From assembly GCA_012295275.1 (NCBI GenBank), contig CM022665.1, positions 47,788,102 through 47,852,101 on the forward strand: a stretch of 64,000 bases of DNA, given 5' to 3'. The notes under the pieces are model-generated. The model was not told the DNA's origin. It searched no databases and saw only the letters and a list, made by a program, of their open reading frames with translations. The position numbers and the translations under genes are program-made. Positions 1-20,876 of the stretch are shown here, in pieces. Within the stretch, counting starts at the first letter, position 1, and each line of letters opens with the position of its first letter. The DNA is from Chrysomallon squamiferum (Eukaryota; Mollusca; Gastropoda; Neomphalida; Peltospiridae).

Positions 1-235
1 TGACAGTTTAAGATATGTTTATGTTTTAAAAATGTAATGACTGTTTAAAACAAAGTGTATGTTTAAAAATGTAATGACTGTTTAAAACAAAGAGTATGTT
101 TAAAAATGTAATGACTGTTTAAAACATGGGTATGTTTAAAAATGCAGTGACTGTTTAAAACAAAGTGTATGTTGAAAAATATAACGAATGTTTAAAACAT
201 GTATATGTTTAAAAATGTAATGACTAAATATGTTT
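1..235. repeat. 37-bp minisatellite in PAK intron
   Basis: About six imperfect direct copies of a 37-bp unit built around TGACTGTTTAAAAC and GTATGTTTAAAAATG; successive TGACTG cores lie at 38, 75 and 112. It lies in the intron before the first visible PAK exon. The remaining 236-436 is plain AT-rich intron ending in the acceptor TGTTTCAG at 436. Confidence 0.85.
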
Positions 236-436
236 AAAAAAAAATTTACAAAAAAAAAAAGGCATTACTGCCATTTATTAAAACTAATTCTTGTTGTACC
301 AATTTATAACTGGATGTTAAACAGTAAATATATTAAGTTGTGATACAAAAAATATAAAATTATGACTTTCAAGAGTTAAAATAAAAGCAGATTAACTGAC
401 AAACTGTACTTGATTAACGTGTGCAAACTGTTTCAG

Positions 437-7217
<6,781 letters not shown>

Positions 7218-7873
7218 TCAAACACACTGTCATAAAAGGATTTTTTTTTGTTTGTTGTCGCTAAGCAACAGGTAGATTTTCAAAAAAAAACACTGATGTC
7301 ATAAAGTGATTGATTTACAATATTAGAACAAAGACTTTTTTTTTTTTTTTTTGTACATACTTGCTGGTAGCAGTTTGAGAGTTGGTGATGTAAGACATTT
7401 TAACTGTTTCAGAAGTCAGAGTATTTTTTACATTAAATCATTAAAATAATCATGTTTTTTTTTTTTTTTTTTCATATTCAGTGTCTTTATGCAGTCTGTT
7501 TTGGTACACAATGTCATTTACCTGCATGAGGTGAAACTTGTTTTTAGAAATTATTCAGACAACGTCATTAGTTCATGAACTGTCAAGATAGTGTCATTTG
7601 TCATTTAACAGGACAATGTCATTTTGTTTTTGAATTATTAAGACAGTATCATTTGTCGGTTATTAAGATAGTGTCATTTGTTTTTGAATTGTTAAGATAG
7701 TGTCATTTATTTTTCAATTGTTAAGATAGCGTCATTTGGTTTTGAACTATTAAGGTAGTTTGTTTATGAATTATTAGTATATTTTTGTTTACACATTATT
7801 TTCAATCATCTACCTGTGAAATGGATTTTCATTTTTGCTTTTGCATGTTTAAATAATAACTTGTGTGTGTATC

Positions 7874-7920
<47 letters not shown>

Positions 7921-8100
7921 TTTTATACTGTTGATTAGTAGTAACCGTGGCGACCAGTTATGGCAAATAGTGTACATATTATTTTACCTTTGTGTACTGG
8001 TGATACACACAGTTGATAACAAATAAAACAAGCTGTGTTTTCTTAACATATGCACTCAATATACAGGATCAGTGGAAACAGTTTTTAAAAAAAAAAAAAA

Positions 8101-10757
8101 AAAAAAATAAAATCAATGAAGCAAGCTGAAAGTTAAAAGCTAGGTTGTGCCTTCTCATGTACTGGTAGAAAATAAAATTCAAGTCCATCCAGAAACCTTT
8201 CCGCCCATGTCTGTTAACTCTATGCAGCTTTTCTCTATCTCTAAAGTTTTAAACTGTTTTTCTTTTTTATTATTCTCTTTTTTACAAACAATTACTGATA
8301 TTTTTTCTACTTTTTTACTTTTAATATTTCTTGAATTATTGATTTATTGATTTATTTATTTATCTCATTTATCATGTTTTTACATCAATTACTTAAACAT
8401 AACATATATATATATATAACTATTTTGGAGAAATAGTAATGTAGATATTTTGTTGTTTATTGAAGAAAATATATATATAAAAAAAAGCAATAACTGGTTT
8501 CATCATTAGAATTTCTGCAATAACATTTTTGTTTATAAGCAGAGTAAAATCCTGGAATTAAGAAAACGAATGTATCAAAAGATTAACAGGTATTTTCAGT
8601 GACTGCTGTTTTCATTAATATGTTTCAGATAAACATTTGATACGATCTAGAATTAAAAAAAAAAAAAAACAACCTTTATAACAGGTTGGATTGTATTTTC
8701 TGTGTAATTCTCCCATCCTTCATAGTCAAATCAATTCATTTGTAATAAAATTTACTTCAGTTTTCAAATCTCACATTCACTGTGTAAGATTGAAATTCTT
8801 TCTCTAGTCTTCAGTTTGTTTCTTTTTTGCAAAATTTTAGTATCCGCATATTTTCACATCAACACTTCATGTCTGTACACAGTACTCAAAGAACTAACAG
8901 TTAGGAATCTGAACAGTTTTCTAAACTGACATTTCATAAATAGCTACAGAAAGACATGGAAGATGATGAACTGACATCATCTCTGTCTTTCCAGAATTGT
9001 ACAAAATATGTAGTTAGTTTTTGCATCAGTGTATTATTCTGTGTTCTGACTGCAGGGTTCCATGTATATTAGTGTGTCTTGTATCTCATGTTATCTCATA
9101 TATCTGTTATTACATAGCCTGGATTCATAGCACCATTCCATCAGTGTGTAGATATGTAGTGATTATACAGCATGTTATTTTATCATTGTATAGACATATT
9201 ATACATATTACATTAACATCATTATGTGTGTCATTTCTGTCACATTTTTTTTTTTTTTTTGTTAATGATTTTTTAAAAATAAATAATTATACATGAAGTA
9301 TCAAATAAAAAATGTTTTATATTTAATGTTTTAATATTTTTCTTTTCAAATGAAAGCTTGTTAACGTTTTTGATTTTGTTTTATTTTGTAATTAATTTTG
9401 AAATATTGAAAAAAAGTTTATTAACGTTTCGATTTGTTTATTAGTAATGAATTTTGAAATATTAAAATAAATAATGACATGAAAAGTTTAGTAAACTGTT
9501 GTTAAATTAAGAAAATCAAGTAGATCAGAATTTACCGACTTTTAAAGCAATGTCATATTTGATTTTCTGACTTTCATAAAATTATCCAGATTTTGTTTTT
9601 TCTTTTTCTTTGTTTATATAGATAAATATTATCTTTGTTTTCTTCTTTTGCATTCCTTCACCTGTCACAAATTCCATATGCAAACTCTAAACATATTGTT
9701 ATTGTAAAACATTTTTAATCCCTTTTAGCACTAAGTTTACACTGCCGTGTAATATATATACCAATCACCATGACTGTATTAAAACACTGTACATATTGCC
9801 ATAATAAGACGTATCCTGCATTTTGATTGGCTGATTCAGCTTATTGGCAGAGACATACATTTTTATTGGTGGCTGGTAAATGTCCCAAAATAATGATGAC
9901 AGATTTGTTTAATAAGTGATAAATATATGTCCAATTTAATAATAAACTGACTGCAGTGACTGCAGTAACAAAAACATTATTATTATTATTATTAGTATTA
10001 TTAGTATTATTACTATATATACAGTGTAAACTAATAAACTAGAATATAATTATAAAATAAACATAATAAATGTTATTTGCAGATGGATACATCAGTGATA
10101 CAAGTTGTCTAACAGTGCTAGAAGGGTTAATGTTGTCATTACATAGGTCCACACTGCTTTTAGATTTGTTGTAGTTAGTTTAGCAAACAAACAGACCCAG
10201 ATTTAGACAGAGAACTTTATTTTTTATACACAAATATATTGTACAAAACAGTCGTACGTTACTTGAAATAATTTTTGTTTTTCTCTCTTCATTTTATTTT
10301 TGTTAGTTAAATACAGAACGATCTGGGTATTTGTTAGTTAGACAGAAATTCAGGTAATCAAAATGTTAAGTTTTGTTGTTATTATTATTTTTCTTTATTT
10401 TCATTCGTTTGTGTACTGTAAAGATGGATTCATTAGAAAACTGTATATCATCAAGCCGTTTTCAGTTGATGCAAAAATTAAGTGTTTGCTAGAAAGTAGA
10501 GTGAAAAAAAAAAATAGTGAAATCATGTTAGAGGTTAAAAAGTTAGAAGAAATAGGAACACTAATGCCAAAAATATTCACTGTTACTGTCGTTTTTGTGA
10601 ATGGTTAATATCTGAGTATTTGAAAATAACACAACAGGAAAATATTTTTAACAAAATTTCTTACACTAAACATCCTGAATATCTGGAGACATAAAAAAAA
10701 AAAAAAAAAAAAAAAAAACAACAAGCAGGCCTTTGCTTTGTTTGTTCTTTATTGTTC

Positions 10758-10813
<56 letters not shown>

Positions 10814-12235
10814 TGTTATTGTTACTGCTACTACTACTACTACTACTACTACTACTATTATTGGTTGTGTGAAGACATGAAGTAACAGTTTAAAATGACT
10901 AGATCTAGACTTGTGATTACTTTGAGCTTATTACAAATGATATTATTTGTTTTATATATATATATATATATATGTATGTATAAAACTGTTAGCTACAATA
11001 TACTGGTGATTTTTTTTCTTCTTTCGTCTTATTATAGTAGTTGTGTTATCAGATGTAGTGATTTCACCTGTACATAGTCACATAGATATTAAGCACATTA
11101 TGTACATGCTTCTTTTTTTGTTTGTTTAAATCAAATGTATTTAATTTCAGAATAATTACAGTGCTTATATTTGTACCATATGTTTTATATAATGTAGATG
11201 TATCATATAGGTCCATACTAATGTGTGTATATGTTATAATAAAACACTATATATATTCAATTTTCTACATTTTATCACATAATGAAAATTTAAGTTACAT
11301 CATTGCTAAGGCACTGGATGTATTATTTAAAGGCAAAATAAAATTAGTCATTAAAGAAATAGGCAAATTTACAGGTATGCATTTTTATTGTAGTATTAAA
11401 TACAGTCCTAAAATTTCATTTTATTATCGTTATTATTGTTTACCATCATCATCATCAAGATTTGACAACAAGGCTTAATTAAAGTGAAACTTGTAATAAT
11501 TTGTTTATCAAAAAGATAGTTTAAACATTTCCTTTGTACAGAAAATTGTAAAAAGTTTAATACAAAATTTTATAAAAACTAAATATATCAAAAAAAAAAA
11601 AAAAAAAAAAAAAAAAATGCCAAGGTGTAATCATATTTTTTTTTGTTTCACTGATTTTTCGACTGTCATAGATGAAATAACAATGTGTATTGTTATTTAC
11701 AGGTGTGTTGTTAACTACAGATTTATTGTAATTGTAGGTGTATTGTCATTTACACATGTGTTTGTAATTACAGATGTCAGTTGCAGGTGTATTGTTTGTA
11801 ATTATAATCCAAGGTGCATTGGGATTACAGGTAGATCATTAATCACGAGTATTTTTTTTTTTTTTTTTTTTTTAATATGTTTTATTTTTAATTACATCAG
11901 TAATCAAAGCTTTACCATTAATCAGTTTTCAGAAACATGTCTGATGCAAGTGTATTGGTAACATGATGTGATATATACAGATATACTACATGTACAGTAA
12001 CATCACCTGTGTAGTCATGTTTCATAGCTGCCCCTGTCAGCACAGAGAGATCTGAGTGTGAACACAAGATTTCTGAAACACTTGTAAAATTACCAGAATT
12101 CTGGTAACTTTTTTAAAATTACCAGAATTCTGTATTTTTTGATTTACAAAACTTTGATTTTTGCTTTAACAATTTTCAAAATTTTTATTTTTTTAAGATT
12201 ATTATTGTTGTTATTATTAATATTATTATTATTGC

Positions 12236-12269
<34 letters not shown>

Positions 12270-12786
12270 GTTATTTCATTTTAAAATTTAAAATTAATAT
12301 TTGTTATCTTACTGAATTTAGCCTAAAATAGAAAATATTACAGATAAGAAAGAAAATAACTTTTTCAATTTTATGTATCTAGATTTGGCTATGGAGTTAG
12401 ATGTATGATTATAAATTACTATTTTTATGTTTGCTTACTGAATGTGGCAACTAAAGAACTGGAAAAATATTTAATTATTTTGCATAGAACAAAGAAAAAA
12501 AGTTATGCTGCATATTATATATAATTCAAAAACAACAACAAAAAAAACAACTTTTAATTGCCAAGCTTTACACTGGCATATAGTACAAATGAAATGGGGC
12601 AGTTAAAATGTTGAATATTTCATTTAGTAAGTTGAAATGACAGTACACATCGTCGTAAAATAAAAATAAACATTTTTTTTTTTTTTTTTTTTTTAAAATA
12701 AATTATCATAACTTCGATTTGGCATTTATTAATAACATAACCTTGGCATTTATTAATAACATAACCTTGACATTTACAGATCAAAA

Positions 12787-12823
<37 letters not shown>

Positions 12824-15192
12824 TTTTATTTATTTATTATTTTTTATTTATTTATTTTCTGTGCATCTATAAAGAAATAGGCGGGCCTTGTTGATTGGCA
12901 GCAGTTTTAAAAATTTTTTTTTTTTTTTTTTCCCCTACGTGGTCACAGACGTTTATCACATCTGCTGGCGGAACATGTTGCTGTATCATTAGAAAATGTT
13001 AAAACTCATTATTACAAAAATTGTCTTCCGAACAAACAACGGTGTAAAAAATATTCATTGTCATCGTTGGAGATCGTCATTTGTAAGCTTCACGTCACTT
13101 GGTAGTTTTAAAATGTCAGAGACAGACTTTATTGTCTCAGCCGGGATTCATTTGTTTCTAGATGGTGTCATTATGAAGATGAGCATTAAACAACAGCAAC
13201 AGCAACATTTTTTTTTTCTTTCTTTTATCTGATGTAAAGTTTTTCTTGAAAGAAAAAAAAAATTAAATAATAAAGAAATACGCTCAAGTTAGAAAACATT
13301 AAAACAGCTGAGAAACTTTTTTTTTTTTTTTTACTCAGTTTTTCCTTTGTATATAAATTTATATTATTTTTTTTATTTTTTTTTTTCAAGAGCTTCTTTT
13401 CTGTACTTCTTAAAATAATTTTAAAGAATTTATAATATGTATGTAAAATGTATGTTGTTATTAAAACAGGCTGTAGCGAATGTAAATGTTTGTTGGCTAC
13501 GTTAAATATGCAGTGTTGACAAGCACGTGTGTTAAATCAGCAGGGATTGAACATTTCTATGTTAAAAGTGTTTATTATTATTATTATTATTTATTTTTTT
13601 TTTTTTTTTAATTAATAAGATTATCAGCTTATTGTAAAAAAAAAAAAAAAAAATTTTTTTTAATTAATCAGTTAATTAGAAAAAGCCTCTTTATGACGAT
13701 GCATTTGCATGAATATTTTGTAAGCAGTTACCTTCCAAATTATAGAGTATTGCGTGTCACAGAGTAGGGTCTGAATACAATATATTCCTGTCTCGTAAAT
13801 TTCTCTGTTACGTCATACGTGTTTCTGTATTGTTTGAAACGTCATATGTGATTCTGCAGTGTTTGAAACGTCACGTGTCGTAACTAGTTGCTAATGACGT
13901 CATAAATGAATACAGTAGTTTGACGTATAGAAATGTATCGCTGCTGTAACCAAATTCGCTAGTTTGTGTGTCATGTTTTAGCTTTGTAACCATTTGATGT
14001 CGTTAATAACAGTAAGTTCAAATATTGTCTTGGTTTAACCTTTATATAATAATTTATATTTTGTGTCGTACTATATCGTAAACAGTAAAATATTTATCAT
14101 GACGCAACTAAATAAATTAAAATAAAATATTAAGAAAGTAAATAAATAAATAATAAATTGAAGTTCGTGAAAAAAAAAAAAACAACAACATAAAACTGAA
14201 AAAATATCATAGAATTTTCGTATTGACAAAAATATTACTTTCGCTGCTAACATTTTGATATGGTTACACCTTAAATGAATTTAATTGTTCAGCTAATCTA
14301 ATTAACGTTTCCAGTTTCACAGGTTACGAAACAGAGATAAACACAAAGGTCTAATTAGGTTACGGTTATCGTGGTTACAAAACTGAACTTGACACGAAAA
14401 CGAGATTAGCGTCACAGACACTGACAAATTTTTTAAAATTTTCGGCCAGTTTCGTTCATTTCGCTGTTTATAGGCTACTTGTTTTTCTTTGATTTTTGTT
14501 TTTCTTTAATTAGTTTGTAAGAAAGAAGAAGAACGTAGAAAATAATTTAAAAAATAGATTAATAATGATTATGTTTTAAAAATGACATGTTGAAATTGTG
14601 GTCCATGCTGATCGTAAATTGATGGCGCTGAGCTGGTTGTGTTTTATATTTCTGTGAATCGTTGTAAGTAGTAGCGGTGATTGAATACATTTTTACAGGC
14701 GATTTTGTTTTTCTCTTGAAATATTTAACTATATAAAATAAATATAATATATATATATTATTAATATTAATTTTTTTCTCTCTCCAAAAAATACAATATT
14801 AACTATATATATTATACATTATCAGAAATAAACATATTTTTATGTTTCATTAACACCTTGTTTGAGTCGTTTTTGCATCCTAGATATATAGACGACACCC
14901 TATCACACAATTTCTTTTTTATCTTTCATGTTATTATTTTCTTCTTGTTCTTCTTCTTTCTTTTTTTTTTCTTTATTTCTTTGTTTATTTCTTTTTTTTT
15001 TTTTTTTTTTTTTGTAAAACTATGACTATATATTAGATACTTGGTCGTTAATATAAATATTTTTGAAATAATAAAGATATTTGTTCTATACACTTTTATA
15101 ACAGTTAACGGCATTCAGTTTTTAAATATCTTTTCATTTTTCTTCTTTTTTTAATACTGTAATAAAATCATTCTATAGTCCATATAGAAGAA

Positions 15193-15256
<64 letters not shown>

Positions 15257-16261
15257 GTAATAAATATAGTTAATTTCTAATATTTGGTTTGTGATTAGGA
15301 AAAGTATTGCAACATACTGGAGTCAAAACATTGTATACTTAATAACTGTCGTTATATCTTTAAACGAATGTTTTAAAATGTAACCTAATCAGTCGAAATA
15401 AAATAAATTAAATATATTAATTAAAAAATACAAAAAAAAAAAAAAAAAATCAAAACAACAACAACAGAAAAAACAAACAAAAATTACAAGTTTCTCCCTT
15501 TAATACACCAAAAACAATTTATACACAAACTGACAAAACCGGTGCTGAATTAATAAATAAATACAGTTATGTCGAGTGACACTAAATATTTAATAAACAA
15601 ACACCTAAGTACTCCGCGGTAAACTTGTTCTTACGTCATGAAGAAACTGTAGAACAGACAGCCCAGGAATTGGTTAATAGTCTATTTGTCCGGTTGCCGG
15701 TACGTTTAAGCGAGACGTCAAAGCGATCGACTTGGCAGGGTAAACGCTTACCTCACTGTACGTAAATTATATACGATCATCGTAAATCCAAACGTAAACT
15801 GGTCACCCCATTTGTAAAAAAAATAAAAATAAAAAAAAAAGAGAGAAAGAGAGAAAAAAAAGGGGGTGAAAATAAATAAATAAATAAATAAATTGATAAA
15901 TAAAAGAAACAAAGAAAAAAAAGAAAAAAAAAAAGGAATAAAGTCACAACCAGACAAACAGAATCTAAATTCTATTAACAACACCTGAACGAAAAGAAGA
16001 CACTATTATAAGATTACTACTATTGTTATTCATGATTTATATACAAAAAACAAACTGAATTAAAAAATATATAATAATAATAAAATAACGTCAAATTGTC
16101 TAAAAAATATATCGTCCATAACATATTATATATTTTAATATTATATGAACAGAAGATATCTACATGTTCGTAAGAAATCTTTCTACCCTAGACCAGTGGT
16201 TATATATATATATATATATATATTACATTCAGTCAGATATGTAAAGCATAAATAAGTCAGT

Positions 16262-16329
<68 letters not shown>

Positions 16330-16519
16330 AAAATAAAAAAAAAAAAAAATAAAAATAAAAATAAAAATAAATTAAATTAAATTAAATAAAAATTAAAAAA
16401 AATAATAATAAAAAAAAAAAATAAACCGGAGGTTGGGCACATAAATATACAAATAATTATATCAGTGATTACATCACACAAATAATAGTAGTTTATTAGT
16501 GTTTGTGGCTGTAAGTGAA
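8101..16519. other. AT-rich intergenic region
   Basis: No gene supported. It holds A/T homopolymers (8083-8108, 10692-10718, 11591-11617), ATT/AAT microsatellites (9978-10015, 10760-10860, 12230-12270, 12787-12820, 13574-13590, 15195-15260) and an A-rich block (16265-16435). Open frames near 10363, 11122 and 11617 are short and low in complexity. A small CG-bearing island at 13790-13930 contains a full CRE-like TGACGTCA (13895-13902) and a CACGTG, but no gene start is seen next to it. Confidence 0.6.
16265..16435. repeat. A-rich low-complexity block
   Basis: A run of more than 50 A followed by AAATA-type simple repeats just past the 3' end of the LAMP gene. It may be a decayed retroposon tail, but no SINE or LINE body is visible beside it. 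Confidence 0.7.
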
Positions 16520-16964
16520 TTACATTGGTTTGTACTCCGACTGCTCTCTGTATTTGTTAACTCGGCGAGTAATGGCGTATCCAATAACAACTCCCGCCAC
16601 AATACTTGCCAAACAACAACCCACGATTATCGGAACAATATAATTTTCTTTCTTCGTAACTTCCTTCTCTCGAATCGTCTTGCAAACGTAGGCTAAAAAT
16701 AGAAAAAATAAAATAAGAAGAAGAATGAGAACCACTTTGATGTCAGTCATACATATTTGTTAATTAACCTAAAAAAAGAGTTCAAACTGTTAAATTAAAT
16801 TACAGACGAAATATCCCTGTTTTTCTTTGTATAACTGTGAAATTAGTGTTTTCTTTTGTTTATGTTTCTTCAGTATTTTGAAGATGAAACTGGATCCATC
16901 TGAAGGAAAATTGAATGTAACAAAATACAACCAAAAAAAGATTTATCTTATTATTATTATTATT

Positions 16965-17031
<67 letters not shown>

Positions 17032-18082
17032 AAATAACGTACTTTCTGAGAACTGATAATCTTTCACGTCGAAGGCTTGTAGATGAATCTTATTGAAATG
17101 CACGACGATTTCCCTGTTGTTGTCTGTTCTCCACATTTTGTTGATGTCACCGCACAGGAACGACAGCCCAATGGGAATATCAAACAGCGTCCCGTTGTCT
17201 GTGAAGTACATGTCTGCGTTCTCTGCAACGAGTCAGTCAGTGAAATCAATCAGTAAATCAGTTAACCAGTCAGTCAGTCAATCAACCGATCAATCGGTCA
17301 AGTCGATATCATCGATATATTTCAATACAGTTAGTCGGTCAATTAATCAGTTATTCTAAATTAAAGCAGTCTAAATGAATGATTTGTATTTCTTTTAAAT
17401 AAATAATAAAACAAACAAACAAACAAACAAACAAACCAGCCATAATATTGTAATTTAAATTTTGTAACACTATCACGATACCAAGATAAACACATTTACA
17501 CTCACTGACAACGATAAACGACTTTGTCAAAATCATAGAACACGTACGTTTAAAACCATTTATACAGATGATACACGAATAATTAATTATGCCAATTGTT
17601 TTTACGGTTATTCAATCAGTCAAACAATCAGACGGTCCATCGATATCATAATTCACCCGACTGTTACAGGTATACTACTGAATTTACCTGGGCATCACCT
17701 GGGCACACCTGAACTTACCTCCAAGAGCGCCCTCTGGTATAAATTCGCTACTGACTCGAAGACTGAGAGCTATCAGTGACCAGCGCAGCTCACCTGGTTT
17801 CTTATCTGTCTTGTTTACCTGTAATAAACATGTTTTACCTGTAATAAACACATCTTACCTAGTGAAATACATACGTAATACATTGTTACTGCCTGTGACC
17901 ATAATATGTTACAAAGTATTGTTACACGTAGTCATAAGACTCCTTTATTTCAATTGCTAAATTTATTATTATTATAATAATAATAATAATAATAATTATT
18001 ATTATTATTATTATTATTACACGTATAATTATTACGTTATTATTATAATTATTATTACTACTATTACACGTATAATTATTAC

Positions 18083-18131
<49 letters not shown>

Positions 18132-20827
18132 GATGTAATTATTGTTGTTGTTGTTTGTTGTTAATACCACTACCACACATACACACACACAGTTAAAATG
18201 TGTATCGGCGGTTTGCTTTACATTTTAACATGATGCTGTAAGAAATTCCCCATTAAGACTGGTATTTCTATGTCAACGATACCAGGGTTTGATCAAATCG
18301 GCTTACAAGCGGCGGAATATGAAGAACTAATCAGACAAGAGTTATATTCTCGTGTTGAGAACTCTTCAGAAAAAAAAAGAAATCAAAATATCAGTTGTTT
18401 CAGTTATTTTTAGTTCCATTTCTGGTACTGTATCAACTGTTATTAATGAAAGTCCGACACGCAGACAAAGAGACAGCTTTTGTTAAATAAAACAAGAACC
18501 TGAAACTTTGGTCGGCTGATTTATTTTCGGATAACATTTACAGATCTTGTCTGATATGTAGCAATAAAATGAAAATTTCGGTGCATAATAAGTGAGCTTC
18601 GTCATGAAACGAAAATGACGAATTTATTGAAAAAACAAACAAAACACGTGTTATTGACAGACGGCTTCCGGTCATGCTCACCTGAAAGGTAAAATTTAGC
18701 TGAAGGATGTCGTCTGGCCATGTCATTGTTACAACAGTGGTGGCGTTGTCATCAATGTCACCACAGTCACCTCCAACGGTGACGTTGCCATTTAGCGGTA
18801 CAGTTACATCATTGGTGTTCGTCTGTTTCCAAAAATGAACAAAACAATCAAAGTATAATTTATCAGCGAGTTAATAAAATAATTGTTGCAAAATAAAATA
18901 AAATCTTTTCGAATTCAGTATATTATTCTAATAATTGCAATAATCGTTTGAGAGAAGAAACTCGCTCATACACGTTCAGATACTTCTGATTAGCAAAAAA
19001 AAAAAAAAAAAAATTATCGCTGTTTATCTGTAAGAGTTAATCTTAGTGTAGAGACAATATTTAACACATGTTAACAGAGGAAAAATATCTGGAAAAATAA
19101 ACACTTTAAGTTTATCGCAAAATATCACAGACTATTATTCTGTTACACGCTGTACTCATACAAGTTGTAAATACAGAACGTATAAATACGGTGACACACG
19201 GACTGATAGTCACCTTATCGTCGTCAAACGGAATGTCGTACGTAATTTCCACCGTGAGATTGACGTCACCTAAAAAACATGGCCGCCCGTCGGTGCCGTT
19301 TATAATAATATCCGGAATTATGGCATCAAGAGTAAAATTTTCTGAAATAACAACAGATGTATATAAATATATAATAAAATAAAACAAGATTAATTAAAAT
19401 AAAATAAAACAAAGCATTTAATAAAATAAAATAAAATAAAATAAAATAAAGCAAATAAGGCAAATAAATAAAATTAAATTAAATTAAATAAAGCAAATAA
19501 GGCAAATAAATCAAATTAAATTAAATTAAATAAAGCAAATAAGGCAAATAAATAAAATAAAATAAAATAAAATAAAGCAAATAAGGCAAATAAATAAAAT
19601 AAAATAAAATAAAATAAAGCAAATAAATAAAAAAATAATTAATAATAGTATTAATAATGAAGATGATAGTAGTAGTAGTAGTAGTAGTAGTAGTAGCAGT
19701 TCTTCATTTCTTATATTAAATTAATTTTCTTGAATGTCAAAGAATTTATATTTCCTGTGCAGGCGTCTTGAATCTAATGGTCTAAAACCCCACCTCTCTC
19801 CTCTGAAAGAGCGAAGTTAATGGAACACTTCTTTATATCAAGTATTGATTTCATACAACTAACTGATAAAACTGATGGAATTGTTCTTGACGAACATGCA
19901 GTGAGAAATCGAGCCAGCTCGTGTCAGACATTTTGGTAATTTCTCTCTAAAACAAACACGTTAGCGTGAAAATAATCAATATGGCGAACTGGTCACTCTC
20001 TCAGGAAGACAGAGTCAAAGTAACTTCAACGCTACGTGACGTCGATCATTTGTACTCATGATGTAAATCATTTGCACTCATGATGTAAATCATTTGTACT
20101 CATGATTTAAATCTCTTGAATTCATGATGTAAATCATTTGAACTCATGATGTAAATCATTTGTACTCATGATGTAAATCATTTGTACTCATGATTTAAAT
20201 CACTTGAATTCATGATGTAAATCATTTGAACTTATGATGTAAATCATTTGTACTCATGATGTAAATCATTTGTACTCATGATTTAAATCATTTGTACTCA
20301 TGATGTAAATCATTTGAACTCACGAGGTAGATAATTTATTTTGTGGTTTAAAATGATATAGCAGTGTGATGTCACTTTCAAGTGAAATTTATTAGAAATA
20401 AATTAACAGTTGTGGAATTAATGTCTCTAAAATCTCTTAGCAACGTAACATTTGCGAGTGTCTGTAAGACTCCACTAGATAAATATTTGGTGTTTACGTG
20501 GCAAAACTGATATTTTTGTTACTGAAATTTAATTAGGAAAAACGTTTGACTTACTGTTAACAAGAGTAGAATTGGTCGCAGATTCGCTGATGAAAGGCAT
20601 CAACATCAGAACTGAAATAATAAATATACCATATTACACAAACTGGTACATACAGACACATCTACAAATCTACACACACACACACAAGCACACACACACA
20701 CACACACACACTCACACACCTACAGACGTTTTCTCACACACAGACACACATATACACACTGACATAAAGATACTTTATAGGCAATGCATCGTGCGGTGTG
20801 GAAGTCACAATAAACTCTTTATAATGA

Positions 20828-20876
<49 letters not shown>

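Noticed and set aside
10363-10608. 81-residue ATG frame with a signal-like N-terminus
   Set aside because: AT-rich intergenic context, unremarkable Lys/Ile/Val composition, no recognisable family, and no promoter or splice signals; hydrophobic starts arise easily from TTT/ATT-rich DNA.
11122-11478. 118-residue frame
   Set aside because: Starts without ATG and has the Ile/Tyr/Phe composition expected by chance in AT-rich DNA.
13861-13930. CRE and CACGTG motifs as a LAMP or PAK promoter
   Set aside because: The motifs are far from either gene's start (PAK lies upstream in the opposite sense and the LAMP start is at 26.4 kb); no gene start can be linked.
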